61,093 nt of DNA from Streptomyces sp. ADI96-02 (lineage in GTDB: Bacteria > Actinomycetota > Actinomycetes > Streptomycetales > Streptomycetaceae), in the NCBI RefSeq assembly GCF_003846185.1, contig NZ_ML123034.1, positions 3,968,300-4,029,392 of the forward strand, given 5' to 3'. Of this stretch, positions 17,781 through 26,312 are shown piece by piece. Positions within the stretch are counted from its first letter, which is position 1, and each line of letters opens with the position of its first letter. The position numbers and the translations under genes are program-made. The notes beneath the pieces were generated by a model that did not search any database, was not told the DNA's origin, and saw nothing but the letters and a program-made list of their open reading frames with translations.

Positions 17781-18080
17781 CGCGCTCCTGGGAGAGGGGC
17801 AAGATCCGGAGTGGGTCGAGCCTAAGGGCTGCCCCGTCGATCCCGGCGGATCAGCGCGCGGCGCTCGGACGCGGTGCGGCGCGCGGCGGGGACGGCCGCG
17901 TACGGGACGCGGTGCGGGCGGGCGGGCCGGGCGGCGAATGCCGTGACCGCGCGATAGTCGTACCGGTGTGCCGGGGCCGGGAGGCCATCGGCGCGGGGCC
18001 GCGATCCTCGCTGATCAAGGCCCGGTCGGAGGCGTCGGGAGGGGCCGGAGAGGGGCCGGGAGGCGGCTGCGGAAACGGAT
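17781..18080. other. Non-coding gap between the amidohydrolase gene and tRNA-Thr
   Basis: About 340 bases separate the minus-strand amidohydrolase gene from tRNA-Thr. The reading frames across it lack family similarity or good start signals. The only signal I can name is the tRNA promoter at 18081-18110. A minus-strand promoter for the amidohydrolase gene should lie here but was not resolved. Confidence 0.5.
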
Positions 18081-18110
18081 TTGGGCAACCGGCCGAGGAG
18101 CGTGTAATGT
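18081..18110 (+). promoter_or_regulatory. Promoter for the tRNA-Thr/tRNA-Met unit
   Basis: A -35-like TTGGGC at 18081-18086 and a -10-like TAATGT at 18105-18110 are 18 bases apart. This places the start of transcription a few bases before tRNA-Thr. The match is to the vegetative sigma (HrdB) pattern and was judged by eye. Confidence 0.6.
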
Positions 18111-18121
18111 CTTCCTCGCTC

Positions 18122-18194
18122 GCCCCAATAGCTCAGTCGGTAGAGCGTCTCCATGGTAAGGAGAAGGTCTGCGGTTCGATTCCGCATTGGGGCT
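18122..18194 (+). tRNA. tRNA-Thr (anticodon GGT)
   Basis: GCCCCAA at 18122-18128 pairs with TTGGGGC at 18187-18193. The anticodon stem TCTCC/GGAGA encloses the loop ATGGTAA, giving anticodon GGT (Thr, codon ACC). The D loop and the T arm (GCGGTTCGATTCCGC) are intact. CCA is not encoded. tRNA-Met and rpmG follow closely. Confidence 0.95.
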
Positions 18195-18209
18195 CTGGTG
18201 ATCGGGAAA

Positions 18210-18225
18210 CCCCGCTTCGGCGGGG
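18210..18225 (+). other. Small UUCG hairpin between two tRNAs
   Basis: CCCCGC-TTCG-GCGGGG forms a six-base stem with a very stable UUCG loop, between tRNA-Thr and tRNA-Met. It lacks a T-run and could mark an RNA processing site in a joint transcript. Confidence 0.6.
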
Positions 18226-18239
18226 GGACTCGTCATCAA

Positions 18240-18312
18240 AGCGGTGTAGCTCAGTCGGTAGAGCAAGCGGCTCATAATCGCTGTGTCACCGGTTCAAGTC
18301 CGGTCACCGCTA
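18240..18312 (+). tRNA. tRNA-Met (anticodon CAT, elongator type)
   Basis: AGCGGTG at 18240-18246 pairs with CACCGCT at 18305-18311. The anticodon loop CTCATAA gives CAT. The first acceptor pair is A-T, unlike bacterial initiator tRNA, which has a mismatch there, so this is not the initiator. A tRNA-Ile with lysidine-modified CAT cannot be fully excluded from sequence alone. The position just before rpmG matches elongator tRNA-Met in related genomes. CCA is not encoded. Confidence 0.92.
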
Positions 18313-18318
18313 CTAACG

Positions 18319-18360
18319 GTAGCCGATTGTGGGGTCGGTCCTTCGATCGGCTACTCTTTT
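18319..18360 (+). terminator. Possible terminator or rpmG leader hairpin
   Basis: GTAGCCGAT at 18319-18327 pairs with ATCGGCTAC at 18346-18354, followed by TCTTTT. The stem is nine base pairs with an 18-base loop. It lies right after tRNA-Met and about 40 bases before rpmG, so it could end the tRNA transcript or modulate rpmG. Confidence 0.6.
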
Positions 18361-18401
18361 ATGCGTTCATCCGTCCATCCGTCCGTCCAAGGAGCACTCA
18401 C

Positions 18402-18566
18402 GTGGCTGCCACCGACGTCCGCCCGAAGATCACGCTGGCCTGCGTGGAGTGCAAGGAGCGGAACTACATCACCAAGAAGAACCGGCGCAACAACCCGGAC
18501 CGTCTTGAGATGAAGAAGCACTGCCCGCGCTGCAACTCGCACACCGCGCACCGCGAAACGCGCTGA
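18402..18566 (+). CDS. rpmG: 50S ribosomal protein L33 (zinc-type)
   Basis: L33 is a small large-subunit protein near the exit site. The 54-residue protein has CVEC and CPRC, the two CxxC pairs of the zinc-binding form, and ends THRETR-like (HTAHRETR). Streptomycetes often also encode a cysteine-free copy elsewhere that is used under zinc starvation. GTG 18402 lies eight bases after AAGGAG. The order tRNA-Met, rpmG, hadA, hadB is a well-known actinobacterial arrangement. Confidence 0.95.
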
Positions 18567-18577
18567 ATCAGGCTCGT

Positions 18578-18612
18578 ACACGAGGCCGTCCCCTCTGGGG
18601 GCGGCCTCGTGT
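18578..18612 (+). terminator. Terminator after rpmG
   Basis: ACACGAGGCCG at 18578-18588 pairs perfectly with 18602-18612. An inner TCCCC/GGGGG extension closes a three-base loop, making a 16-bp hairpin. It has no long T-run. Confidence 0.82.
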
Positions 18613-18686
18613 CGTTGTACGGGGCCGGCGTTCCCCGCGTGGGAGCGTGCCCCCTCATTCGTCTTTCATCAGGAGGTAGCGAGCTC

Positions 18687-19139
18687 ATGGCGCTCGACCA
18701 GTCCTTCGTGGGGCGGACCTATCCGCCCACCCCGGCGTACGAGGTCGGCCGGGAGAAGATCCGCGAGTTCGCCGAGGCGGTGGGCGACACCAATCCGGCG
18801 TACGTCGACGTGGAGGCTGCCCGTGCGCTCGGCCACCCCGATGTGATCGCACCGCCCACCTTCGTGTTCTCGATCACCTTCAAGGCCGCCGGCGAGGTCG
18901 TGCAGGACCCGCAGCTGGGCCTGGACTACAGCCGTGTCGTCCACGGCGACCAGAAGTTCTCCTACGTCCGCCCGGTGCGGGCGGGGGACCGGCTGACGGT
19001 CACGTCCACCATCGAGGGCGTCAAGTCCCTGGCGGGCAACGACATCCTGGACATCCGCGGGGACGTGCACGACGAGGCCGGTGAGCTGGTGGTGACGGCG
19101 TTGACGAAGCTGGTGGCGCGCGCCGCCGAGGAGGCGTGA
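18687..19139 (+). CDS. hadA: HadA-type (3R)-hydroxyacyl-ACP dehydratase subunit, MaoC fold
   Basis: This MaoC-like hot-dog protein pairs with the next gene to form a dehydratase, as shown for mycobacterial HadA (Rv0635). Residues 33-41 (GDTNPAYVD) occupy the hydratase-motif position, but the catalytic histidine expected five residues after Asp34 is Tyr39. That agrees with HadA serving as the substrate-binding subunit. The protein is 150 residues. ATG 18687 is preceded by AGGAGGTAGCG. Its stop overlaps the next ATG (TGATG), so the two subunits are coupled. In Streptomyces the acyl substrate is not proven. Confidence 0.88.
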   Translation: MALDQSFVGRTYPPTPAYEVGREKIREFAEAVGDTNPAYVDVEAARALGHPDVIAPPTFVFSITFKAAGEVVQDPQLGLDYSRVVHGDQKFSYVRPVRAGDRLTVTSTIEGVKSLAGNDILDIRGDVHDEAGELVVTALTKLVARAAEEA

Positions 19140-19567
19140 TGACGGCGAGGATCAGTTACGACGCGGTCGAGGTGGGTACGGAGCTGCCGTCGCGGTCGTT
19201 CCCGGTCACCCGCGCGACGCTCGTGCAGTACGCGGGCGCGTCCGGCGACTTCAACCCGATCCACTGGAACGAGAAGTTCGCCCGCGAGGTCGGGCTGCCG
19301 GACGTGATCGCCCACGGCATGTTCACCATGGCCGAGGCGGCGCGGGTGGTCACGGACTGGACCGGGGACCCGGGCGCGGTCGTCGAGTACGGAGTGCGGT
19401 TCACCAAGCCGGTCGTCGTGCCGAACGACGACAAGGGCGCGCTGATCGAGGTCAGCGGCAAGGTCGCGGCGCTCCTGGACGACCGGCGGGTCCGGGTGGA
19501 CCTGGTCGCCGTCTGCGACGGCAAGAAGGTGCTCGGCATGGCCCGCGCTGTCGTCCGGCTCGCCTGA
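19139..19567 (+). CDS. hadB: HadB-type (3R)-hydroxyacyl-ACP dehydratase, catalytic subunit
   Basis: This 142-residue MaoC protein has the full hydratase-2 motif: Asp37 and His42 in GASGDFNPIHW, with the conserved HGMFTMA downstream. It is therefore the catalytic partner of HadA. I prefer ATG 19139, which overlaps the hadA stop; a GTG one codon earlier is possible. The pair probably acts in fatty acid or polyketide-like chain dehydration. There is no third subunit gene (hadC) here: murB follows after 65 bases. Confidence 0.9.
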   Translation: MTARISYDAVEVGTELPSRSFPVTRATLVQYAGASGDFNPIHWNEKFAREVGLPDVIAHGMFTMAEAARVVTDWTGDPGAVVEYGVRFTKPVVVPNDDKGALIEVSGKVAALLDDRRVRVDLVAVCDGKKVLGMARAVVRLA

Positions 19568-19632
19568 GGACGCGCGCACACGGTCCGTGGCCCCGCCCGA
19601 GCGGCGGGGACGCGGACCGTAGTCTTGTCCCC

Positions 19633-20688
19633 GTGCAGGAACTCCACGATGCCCCCCTCGCCCCCCTGACCACCTTCCGGCTCGGCGGACCCGCGGCGCG
19701 GCTTCTCCACGCCACGACCGACGACGAGGTCGTCGCCGCCGTGCGCGAGGCCGACGCCTCCGGCACCCCGCTGCTGATCATCGGCGGCGGATCCAACCTG
19801 GTCATCGGCGACAAGGGCTTCGACGGCACCGCCCTGCGGATCGCCACCGAAGGGTTCGCCCTGTCCGGCACGGCACTGGAGCTGGCGGCCGGCGAGGTGT
19901 GGACCGACGCCGTCGCCCGGACCGTGCGGGCGGGCCTCGCGGGAATCGAATGCCTGGCCGGCATCCCCGGCTCCGCGGGCGCGACGCCCCTCCAGAACGT
20001 CGGTGCGTACGGGCAGGAGGTGTCCACCACGATCTCCGAGGTCGTCGCCTACGACCGGCGAGCGCGGGAGACGGTGACGATCCCGAACGCGGAGTGCGCC
20101 TTCTCCTACCGGCACAGCCGCTTCAAGGCCGAACCCGACCGCTTCGTCATCCTCAGGGTCCGGTTCGCGCTGGAGGACGCCGGCGGCCTCTCCGCGCCCC
20201 TGCGGTACGCCGAGACGGCCAGGGCCATGGGCGTCGAGCAGGGCGAGCGCGTTCCGGCCGCCGCCGCCCGCGAGACGGTGCTGCGGCTGCGGGCCGGCAA
20301 GGGCATGGTGCTGGACCCGGAGGACCACGACACCTGGTCGGCGGGGTCCTTCTTCACCAACCCCGTCCTGGACGCCGAGGCGTTCGAGGAGTTCCTGACC
20401 CGGGTCCGCGAACGACTCGGCCCGGACACCGCGCCGCCCGCCTTCCCCGCGGGCGAGGGCCGCACCAAGACGTCGGCGGCCTGGCTGATCGACCGGGCCG
20501 GCTTCACCAAGGGCTACGGAAGCGGCCCGGCCCGGATCTCCACCAAGCACACGCTCGCCCTCACCAACCGCGGCGAGGCCACCACCGAGGACCTGCTCGC
20601 CCTGGCCCGCGAGGTCGTCGCCGGGGTCCGGGCGGCCTTCGGCGTCACCCTGGTCAACGAACCGGTGACGGTCGGCGTCAGCCTCTGA
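19633..20688 (+). CDS. murB: UDP-N-acetylmuramate dehydrogenase
   Basis: MurB reduces UDP-GlcNAc-enolpyruvate to UDP-MurNAc with NADPH and FAD, in the cytoplasmic part of peptidoglycan synthesis. FAD-binding sequences are visible: TTFRLGGPA near residue 16, LIIGGGSNLVIGDKGFDG, and GIPGSAGATPLQNVGAYGQE. The proton-donor serine is in the SAGSFFTNPV motif, and the C-terminal AAWLIDRAGFKG-type stretch is present. The length is 351. GTG 19633 was chosen because the N-terminus then matches the family. The gene ends convergently with the deaminase gene. Confidence 0.95.
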   Translation: MQELHDAPLAPLTTFRLGGPAARLLHATTDDEVVAAVREADASGTPLLIIGGGSNLVIGDKGFDGTALRIATEGFALSGTALELAAGEVWTDAVARTVRAGLAGIECLAGIPGSAGATPLQNVGAYGQEVSTTISEVVAYDRRARETVTIPNAECAFSYRHSRFKAEPDRFVILRVRFALEDAGGLSAPLRYAETARAMGVEQGERVPAAAARETVLRLRAGKGMVLDPEDHDTWSAGSFFTNPVLDAEAFEEFLTRVRERLGPDTAPPAFPAGEGRTKTSAAWLIDRAGFTKGYGSGPARISTKHTLALTNRGEATTEDLLALAREVVAGVRAAFGVTLVNEPVTVGVSL

Positions 20689-20758
20689 GGGACGGCCTCC
20701 GGGGGACGGCCTCAGGCGGACGGCCTCAGGCGGACGGTCTCTGGGGGACGGCCTCCGA
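20689..20758. repeat. Five imperfect 14-bp direct repeats
   Basis: Five near-copies of a GGGGGACGGCCTC-like unit fill the space between the convergent murB and deaminase genes. The arrangement might act as a transcription end zone, but no clear hairpin was found. Confidence 0.75.
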
Positions 20759-20762
20759 GGAA

Positions 20763-21776
20763 TCAGCCCGCCAGCCAGTCGTCGATCCCGGACAGCAGCT
20801 TCTGCCGTACGTCGGCGGGCGCGGCCGAGCCGCGCACCGACTGACGCGCCAGCTCGGCCAGCTCCTCGTCGGTGAACCCGTGGTGGCGGCGCGCCAGCTC
20901 GTACTGCGCGGCCAGCCGGGACCCGAACAGCAGCGGGTCGTCCGCGCCGAGCGCCATCGGCACGCCCGCGTCGAACAGAGTGCGCAGGGGTACGTCCGCG
21001 GGCTTCTCGTAGACGCCGAGGGCGACGTTGGAGGACGGGCAGACCTCGCAGGTGATCTGCCGCTCGGCGAGCCTGCGCAGCAGCCGGGGGTCCTCGGCGG
21101 CCCGGACGCCGTGCCCGACGCGGGAGGCGTCCAGGTCGTCCAGGCAGTCGCGCACGCTGGAGGGGCCCGACAGCTCGCCCCCGTGCGGGGCGGCGAGGAG
21201 GCCGCCCTCGCGGGCGATGGCGAAGGCCCGGTCGAAGTCGCGGGCCATGCCGCGCCGCTCGTCGTTGGAGAGCCCGAAGCCGACCACGCCCCGGTCCGCG
21301 TAGCGCACGGCGAGCCGGGCCAGGGTGCGGGCGTCCAGCGGGTGCTTCATCCGGTTCGCGGCGATCACCACGCGCATCCCGAGCCCGGTGCCCCGCGCGG
21401 CGCTGTCGACCGCGTCCAGGATGATCTCGATGGCCGGGATCAGCCCGCCGAGCAGCGGCGCGTACGAGGTCGGATCGACCTGGATCTCCAGCCAGCCCGA
21501 ACCGTCGGCCACGTCCTCCTCGGCGCTCTCGCGCACCAGGCGGTGGATGTCCTCGGGGGACCGCAGACAGGACCGGGCCATGTCGTAGAGGCGCTGGAAG
21601 CGGAACCAGCCGCGCTCGTCGGTCGCCCGCAGCTTGGGCGGCTCGCCGCCGGTCAGGGCGTCGGGGAGGTGGACCCCGTACTTGTCGGCGAGTTCGAGCA
21701 GGGTGGTGGGCCGCATCGACCCGGTGAAATGCAGGTGCAGGTGGGCCTTGGGCAATAGACGTACATCACGCTCCAT
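20763..21776 (-). CDS. Adenosine-deaminase-family enzyme
   Basis: The metal and catalytic motifs of the adenosine deaminase family are present: His14-x-His16 in HLHLHFTGS, the HGGE glutamate, the VGHG histidine, CPSSN, and the Asp-Asp pair in LGADDPL. The residue after HxH that normally contacts the ribose (the D in HLDG) is Thr18, so the preferred substrate may not be plain adenosine. Other family members deaminate 6-aminodeoxyfutalosine or modified adenosines. The protein is 337 residues. ATG 21776 follows AAGATCTTCC on the minus strand. It lies downstream of the aspC terminator and so is probably separately transcribed. Confidence 0.85.
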   Translation of the reverse strand: MERDVRLLPKAHLHLHFTGSMRPTTLLELADKYGVHLPDALTGGEPPKLRATDERGWFRFQRLYDMARSCLRSPEDIHRLVRESAEEDVADGSGWLEIQVDPTSYAPLLGGLIPAIEIILDAVDSAARGTGLGMRVVIAANRMKHPLDARTLARLAVRYADRGVVGFGLSNDERRGMARDFDRAFAIAREGGLLAAPHGGELSGPSSVRDCLDDLDASRVGHGVRAAEDPRLLRRLAERQITCEVCPSSNVALGVYEKPADVPLRTLFDAGVPMALGADDPLLFGSRLAAQYELARRHHGFTDEELAELARQSVRGSAAPADVRQKLLSGIDDWLAG

Positions 21777-21847
21777 TGGAAGATCCTGCCGCACGGGCGG
21801 GCCGGAGCGGTAGCCGCATTCCCCTTCGGGGGTGCTCCTCGAACAAA

Positions 21848-21891
21848 AAGCGCCCCCGGCCGGAGAGTGGATTCCCGGGCCGGGGGCGCTT
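21848..21891 (-). terminator. Strong terminator after the aminotransferase gene
   Basis: A 14-bp stem (AAGCGCCCCCGGCC paired with GGCCGGGGGCGCTT) encloses a 16-base loop. On the minus strand it is followed by TTTTTGTT, so it reads as a classical terminator for aspC. Confidence 0.9.
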
Positions 21892-21910
21892 CTTCGGGTC
21901 TGCGGAGCGG

Positions 21911-23137
21911 TCAGGCCGTGGCCTCGCCCAGGAGCTTCTGGAGCCGCGAGACGCCCTCGACGAGGTCGTCGTCGCCGAGCGCGTACGACAGGCGGAGGTA
22001 GCCCGGGGTGCCGAACGCCTCGCCCGGTACGACGGCGACCTCGGCCTCGTCCAGGATCAGCGCGGCCAGCTCGACGGAGGTGGCCGGGCGCTTGCCGCGG
22101 ATCTCCCTGCCGAGCAGGCCCTTGACCGAGGGGTAGGCGTAGAACGCGCCCTCGGGCTCCGGGCAGAGCACGCCGTCGATCTCGTTGAGCATGCGCACGA
22201 TGAGCTTGCGGCGGCGGTCGAAGGCCGAGCGCATCTCCGCGACGGCGTCCAGCGGGCCGGAGACGGCGGCCAGCGCGGCGACCTGGGCCACGTTGGAGAC
22301 GTTGGAGGTGGCGTGCGACTGGAGGTTCGTCGCGGCCTTGACCACGTCCTTCGGGCCGACGATCCAGCCCACCCGCCAGCCGGTCATCGCGTACGTCTTG
22401 GCGACGCCGTTGACGACGATGCACTTGTCGCGCAGCTCGGGCACGATCGCCGGGAGCGAGGTGAAGGCCGCGTCGCCGTAGACGAGGTGCTCGTAGATCT
22501 CGTCGGTCAGGACCCACAGGCCGTGCTCGACGGCCCAGCGGCCGATCGCCTCGGCGTCGGCCTCGCTGTACACGGCGCCGGTCGGGTTGGACGGCGAGAC
22601 GAAGAGCACGACCTTGGTCCGCTCGGTGCGGGCCGCCTCCAGATGCTCCACGGAGACCCGGTAGCCGGTGGTCTCGTCCGCGACGACCTCGACCGGGACG
22701 CCGCCCGCGAGCCGGATCGACTCGGGGTAGGTGGTCCAGTACGGGGCGGGCACGATGACCTCGTCGCCCGGGTCGAGGATCGCGGCGAAGGCTTCGTAGA
22801 TCGCCTGCTTGCCGCCGTTGGTCACCAGGATCTGGCTCGGGTCGACCTCGTAGCCGGAGTCGCGCAGCGTCTTCTCCGCGATGGCGGCCTTGAGCTCGGG
22901 GAGCCCGCCGGCCGGGGTGTACCGGTGGTACTTCGGGTTGCGGCAGGCCTCGACCGCGGCGTCCACGATGTAGTCGGGGGTCGGGAAGTCGGGCTCGCCG
23001 GCCCCGAAGCCGATCACCGGCCGCCCGGCGGCCTTGAGGGCCTTGGCCTTGGCGTCGACGGCGAGGGTCGCGGACTCGGAGATCGCGCCGATGCGGACGG
23101 AGACCCGACGCTCGGACGGAGAAGTAGCAGCGCTCAT
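21911..23137 (-). CDS. aspC: Pyridoxal-phosphate aspartate aminotransferase
   Basis: This enzyme swaps amino groups between aspartate and 2-oxoglutarate. Family motifs include [14 protein letters not shown] near the start, [11 protein letters not shown], the [13 protein letters not shown] block, the PLP lysine in [16 protein letters not shown], and the C-terminal RLSYALGDD with the substrate-binding arginine. The protein is 408 residues. I chose ATG 23137, which gives [11 protein letters not shown] and matches close relatives; an ATG 24 bases upstream adds unusual residues. The start is divergent from tRNA-Trp. Confidence 0.92.
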   Translation of the reverse strand: MSAATSPSERRVSVRIGAISESATLAVDAKAKALKAAGRPVIGFGAGEPDFPTPDYIVDAAVEACRNPKYHRYTPAGGLPELKAAIAEKTLRDSGYEVDPSQILVTNGGKQAIYEAFAAILDPGDEVIVPAPYWTTYPESIRLAGGVPVEVVADETTGYRVSVEHLEAARTERTKVVLFVSPSNPTGAVYSEADAEAIGRWAVEHGLWVLTDEIYEHLVYGDAAFTSLPAIVPELRDKCIVVNGVAKTYAMTGWRVGWIVGPKDVVKAATNLQSHATSNVSNVAQVAALAAVSGPLDAVAEMRSAFDRRRKLIVRMLNEIDGVLCPEPEGAFYAYPSVKGLLGREIRGKRPATSVELAALILDEAEVAVVPGEAFGTPGYLRLSYALGDDDLVEGVSRLQKLLGEATA

Positions 23138-23238
23138 GCCGCCCATGCTCGCAGACCGCAAAAGCCGACGGCACAGGGGTTTCAGGGACCGGACAGGACC
23201 CGGACAGCATCCGGACAGGACCGGTCGGTAGTTGTCTG

Positions 23239-23268
23239 TTCGACGCGGCGGCCCCGAGCACGTACACT
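23239..23268 (+). promoter_or_regulatory. Promoter for tRNA-Trp and secE
   Basis: TTCGAC at 23239-23244 and TACACT at 23263-23268 are 18 bases apart, a good vegetative-sigma pattern about 80 bases before tRNA-Trp. It was read by eye; a promoter closer to the tRNA may also exist. Confidence 0.6.
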
Positions 23269-23350
23269 CACCTGTCGTTGGCCTTCACCAGCCGCACCGT
23301 TCCTGCACCCGGTCACGGGGAAAGATGCGGTAGGTTGGGGGAAACCACAA

Positions 23351-23423
23351 AGGGTCGTAGCTCAATTGGTAGAGCACTGGTCTCCAAAACCAGCGGTTGG
23401 GGGTTCAAGTCCCTCCGGCCCTG
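23351..23423 (+). tRNA. tRNA-Trp (anticodon CCA)
   Basis: AGGGTCG at 23351-23357 pairs with CGGCCCT at 23416-23422. The anticodon stem CTGGT/ACCAG encloses the loop CTCCAAA, with anticodon CCA at 23384-23386. The D loop and T arm are intact, and CCA is not encoded. The position just before secE-nusG is typical in actinobacteria. Confidence 0.96.
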
Positions 23424-23529
23424 CTTCACACTCCTCCGCCAGGATGTGTGCGCATGTACGTACTTCCTTGCACAGCCGTGCGGCTCCCCCGGGCGCGGCA
23501 CGGCCACGACCCGGAATCAGGTGAGTAGC

Positions 23530-23817
23530 GTGACGGACGCCGTGGGCTCCATCGACATGCCTGATGCCGAGGACGAAGCGCCCGAGTCGAACAAGAAGTC
23601 CCGGAAGGGCGGCAAGCGCGGTAAGAAGGGCCCTCTGGGCCGTCTCGCGCTCTTCTACCGTCAGATCGTCGCCGAGCTCCGCAAGGTCGTCTGGCCGACC
23701 CGCAGCCAGCTGACGACGTACACCACCGTGGTGATCGTGTTCGTCGTCGTCATGATCGGTCTTGTTACCGTCATTGACATGGGATTCTCGCGGGTCATCA
23801 AGTACGTCTTCGGCTGA
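23530..23817 (+). CDS. secE: Preprotein translocase subunit SecE
   Basis: SecE clamps SecY in the protein export channel. The 95-residue protein has a basic N-terminal region ([13 protein letters not shown]), the conserved amphipathic segment [16 protein letters not shown], and a single membrane helix after it. I chose GTG 23530, giving [12 protein letters not shown]; a GTG three codons upstream overlaps the likely ribosome binding site AGGTGAG. It lies before nusG, and the pair is co-transcribed in most bacteria. The gap of about 105 bases after tRNA-Trp has no clear terminator. Confidence 0.92.
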   Translation: MTDAVGSIDMPDAEDEAPESNKKSRKGGKRGKKGPLGRLALFYRQIVAELRKVVWPTRSQLTTYTTVVIVFVVVMIGLVTVIDMGFSRVIKYVFG

Positions 23818-23890
23818 TCCCGCGGAAGGCGTCCGACCGGGCGCCCCTTTCGCACGTTCCACCCTTTGTATCCAGGAAGAAGCAGCCATC

Positions 23891-24808
23891 GTGTCTGACC
23901 CGAACCTGAACGACGCCGTCGAGCCCGAGGCTGGCGCCTTCGAGTCCGCCGAGGACGAGCTCGACATCGTTGAGGCTGCTGACTCCGTGGAGCCCGACCA
24001 GGCCGAGGCCGCAGACCAGGCCGCGGGCGAGCCCGCCGAGCAGGACGCGGTGGTGGAGGAGTCGCAGGACGCCGAGGCCGACGAGGACGCGTCCGACGAG
24101 GACGCCGACGCCCCCGAGGCCGAGGCCGACGAAGAGAGCGCCGACGACGAGAGCGCCGACGAGGCCGAGGCCGCCGAGCCGGCCCCCGCCGTCGACCCCG
24201 TCACCGCCCTCCGCGACGAGCTGCGCGGCCTGCCCGGCGAGTGGTACGTCATCCACACGTACGCCGGGTACGAGAAGCGCGTGAAAGCCAACCTGGAGCA
24301 GCGCGCCGTCTCGCTCAACGTCGAGGACTTCATCTACCAGGCCGAGGTGCCCGAGGAAGAGATCGTCCAGATCAAGAACGGCGAGCGCAAGAACGTCCGG
24401 CAGAACAAGCTCCCCGGCTACGTGCTGGTGCGCATGGACCTGACGAACGAGTCCTGGGGCGTCGTGCGCAACACGCCGGGCGTCACCGGCTTCGTGGGCA
24501 ACGCCTACGACCCGTACCCGCTGACGCTGGACGAGATCGTCAAGATGCTCGCCCCGGAGGCCGAGGAGAAGGCCGCCCGCGAGGCCGCCGAGGCCGAGGG
24601 CAAGCCGGCTCCGTCCCGCAAGGTCGAGGTCCAGGTGCTGGACTTCGAGGTGGGCGACTCGGTCACCGTCACCGACGGCCCGTTCGCGACGCTGCAGGCG
24701 ACGATCAACGAGATCAACGCCGACTCCAAGAAGGTCAAGGGCCTCGTGGAGATCTTCGGCCGCGAGACCCCGGTCGAGCTCAGCTTCGACCAGATCCAGA
24801 AGAACTAG
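23891..24808 (+). CDS. nusG: Transcription termination/antitermination factor NusG
   Basis: NusG binds RNA polymerase and affects pausing, Rho-dependent termination and coupling to the ribosome. The NGN domain starts near Trp118 ([15 protein letters not shown]) and includes the family core [13 protein letters not shown] and [10 protein letters not shown]. The KOW domain lies at about residues 252-305 ([15 protein letters not shown]...). The first 110 residues are an extension rich in Glu, Asp and Ala with repeated EADE/ESADE patterns, as in other streptomycete NusG proteins, giving a total of 305 residues against about 180 in E. coli. GTG 23891 follows AGGAAGAAGC. Confidence 0.94.
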   Translation: MSDPNLNDAVEPEAGAFESAEDELDIVEAADSVEPDQAEAADQAAGEPAEQDAVVEESQDAEADEDASDEDADAPEAEADEESADDESADEAEAAEPAPAVDPVTALRDELRGLPGEWYVIHTYAGYEKRVKANLEQRAVSLNVEDFIYQAEVPEEEIVQIKNGERKNVRQNKLPGYVLVRMDLTNESWGVVRNTPGVTGFVGNAYDPYPLTLDEIVKMLAPEAEEKAAREAAEAEGKPAPSRKVEVQVLDFEVGDSVTVTDGPFATLQATINEINADSKKVKGLVEIFGRETPVELSFDQIQKN

Positions 24809-24842
24809 CACTCTCCGCCGGTTTCTGGACACATGCCTACCC

Positions 24843-24888
24843 AGCAGGTCAGAGGGGCTTCGCGGCTCGTCTGACCTGCTTGGTTTTT
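24843..24888 (+). terminator. Terminator between nusG and rplK
   Basis: AGCAGGTCAGA at 24843-24853 pairs with TCTGACCTGCT at 24870-24880, followed by TGGTTTTTG. A good stem plus U-rich tract suggests an intrinsic terminator that separates secE-nusG from rplKA, at least in part. Confidence 0.85.
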
Positions 24889-24914
24889 GGTCGCACAGCT
24901 ATACCCGTTATCGT
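24887..24914 (+). promoter_or_regulatory. Probable rplK promoter
   Basis: TTGGTC at 24887-24892 and TATCGT at 24909-24914 are 16 bases apart, just after the nusG terminator. A short inverted repeat, CGCACA (24892-24897) and TGTGCG (24915-24920), brackets the -10 box and could be an operator or a leader hairpin. By eye only. Confidence 0.5.
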
Positions 24915-24984
24915 TGTGCGGTATGCCTCCATCCGGATGACCGGAACGGCGGCGAAACACTCTCACTAGGACCCGGAGAGAGCA

Positions 24985-25419
24985 ATGCCTCCCAAGAAGA
25001 AGAAGGTCACGGGGCTTATCAAGCTCCAGATCAACGCCGGTGCGGCGAACCCGGCCCCGCCGGTCGGCCCCGCGCTCGGCCAGCACGGCGTCAACATCAT
25101 GGAGTTCTGCAAGGCGTACAACGCCGCGACCGAGTCGCAGCGCGGCATGGTCGTGCCGGTGGAGATCACGGTCTACGACGACCGCTCCTTCACGTTCGTC
25201 ACCAAGACTCCGCCGGCCGCCAAGCTGATCCTCAAGGCCGCGGGTGTGGACAAGGGCTCCGGCGAGCCGCACAAGACCAAGGTCGCCAAGCTGACGGCCG
25301 CCCAGGTCCGCGAGATCGCCACGACGAAGCTCCCCGACCTGAACGCCAATGACCTCGACGCCGCGTCGAAGATCATCGCCGGCACCGCCCGCTCCATGGG
25401 CATCACGGTCGAAGGCTGA
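24985..25419 (+). CDS. rplK: 50S ribosomal protein L11
   Basis: L11 forms the GTPase-associated stalk base with 23S rRNA and is where thiostrepton acts; it is also needed for RelA-dependent ppGpp synthesis. The 144-residue protein has the proline-rich [21 protein letters not shown] segment and the C-terminal RNA-binding domain ending [14 protein letters not shown]. Both are intact. It starts at ATG 24985 after CCGGAGAGAGCA. It is followed by rplA after 79 bases. Confidence 0.97.
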
Positions 25420-25498
25420 TTCAGCCCCGTAACCCCCAGTGGTAGGACCAAGCGCTGGTCCGCACCACGACTCCACACCTGAAACCACAGGAGTAGAA

Positions 25499-26221
25499 GT
25501 GAAGCGCAGCAAGAACCTCCGCGCTGCGGACGCCAAGATCGACCGGGAGCGCAACTACGCCCCGCTCGAGGCCGTCCGTCTCGCCAAGGACACCGCCTCC
25601 ACGAAGTTCGACGGCACCGTCGAGGTCGCCTTCTGCCTGGGTGTCGACCCGCGCAAGGCCGACCAGATGGTCCGCGGCACCGTGAACCTCCCGCACGGCA
25701 CCGGCAAGACCGCCCGGGTCCTGGTCTTCGCGACCGGTGACCGTGCTGCGGCCGCGGAAGCCGCCGGAGCCGACATCGTCGGCGCCGACGAGCTCATCGA
25801 CGAGGTGGCGAAGGGCCGTCTGGACTTCGACGCCGTCGTCGCCACCCCGGACCTCATGGGCAAGGTCGGCCGCCTGGGCCGCGTGCTCGGTCCGCGTGGT
25901 CTGATGCCGAACCCGAAGACCGGCACCGTCACCCCCGACGTCGTGAAGGCTGTCAACGACATCAAGGGCGGCAAGATCGAGTTCCGCGTCGACAAGCACT
26001 CGAACCTGCACTTCATCATCGGCAAGACGTCGTTCGACGACACCAAGCTGGTGGAGAACTACGCAGCGGCGCTGGAGGAGATCCTCCGTCTGAAGCCGTC
26101 CGCCGCCAAGGGCCGCTTCATCAAGAAGGCCACGCTGGCCACCACGATGGGCCCCGGCATCCCGCTGGACGCCAACCGCACCCGCAACCTCCTCGTCGAG
26201 GAGGACCCGGCCGCCGTCTGA
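25499..26221 (+). CDS. rplA: 50S ribosomal protein L1
   Basis: L1 forms the mobile stalk at the tRNA exit site, and in many bacteria it represses its own rplK-rplA mRNA. The 240-residue protein shows the family signature around [16 protein letters not shown] and the two-domain layout. GTG 25499 follows CAGGAGTAGAA, a good site, and gives the typical start [16 protein letters not shown] terminator hairpin follows the gene, so rplKA is probably a two-gene operon separate from rplJL. Confidence 0.96.
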   Translation: MKRSKNLRAADAKIDRERNYAPLEAVRLAKDTASTKFDGTVEVAFCLGVDPRKADQMVRGTVNLPHGTGKTARVLVFATGDRAAAAEAAGADIVGADELIDEVAKGRLDFDAVVATPDLMGKVGRLGRVLGPRGLMPNPKTGTVTPDVVKAVNDIKGGKIEFRVDKHSNLHFIIGKTSFDDTKLVENYAAALEEILRLKPSAAKGRFIKKATLATTMGPGIPLDANRTRNLLVEEDPAAV

Positions 26222-26267
26222 GCCCTCGCGCTCACCCGGTAGCCGCGTCGTACGCGTGCACCCCTGT

Positions 26268-26312
26268 GGACGGGCCCCGCAACCTTTCGAGGTGCGGGGC
26301 CCGTCCTCGTTT
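26268..26312 (+). terminator. Terminator after rplA
   Basis: A stem of about 14 bp (GGACGGGCCCCGCA with TGCGGGGCCCGTCC) closes a loop that can form an inner ACC-TTTCGA-GGT hairpin. It is followed by TCGTTTCC. Confidence 0.88.
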
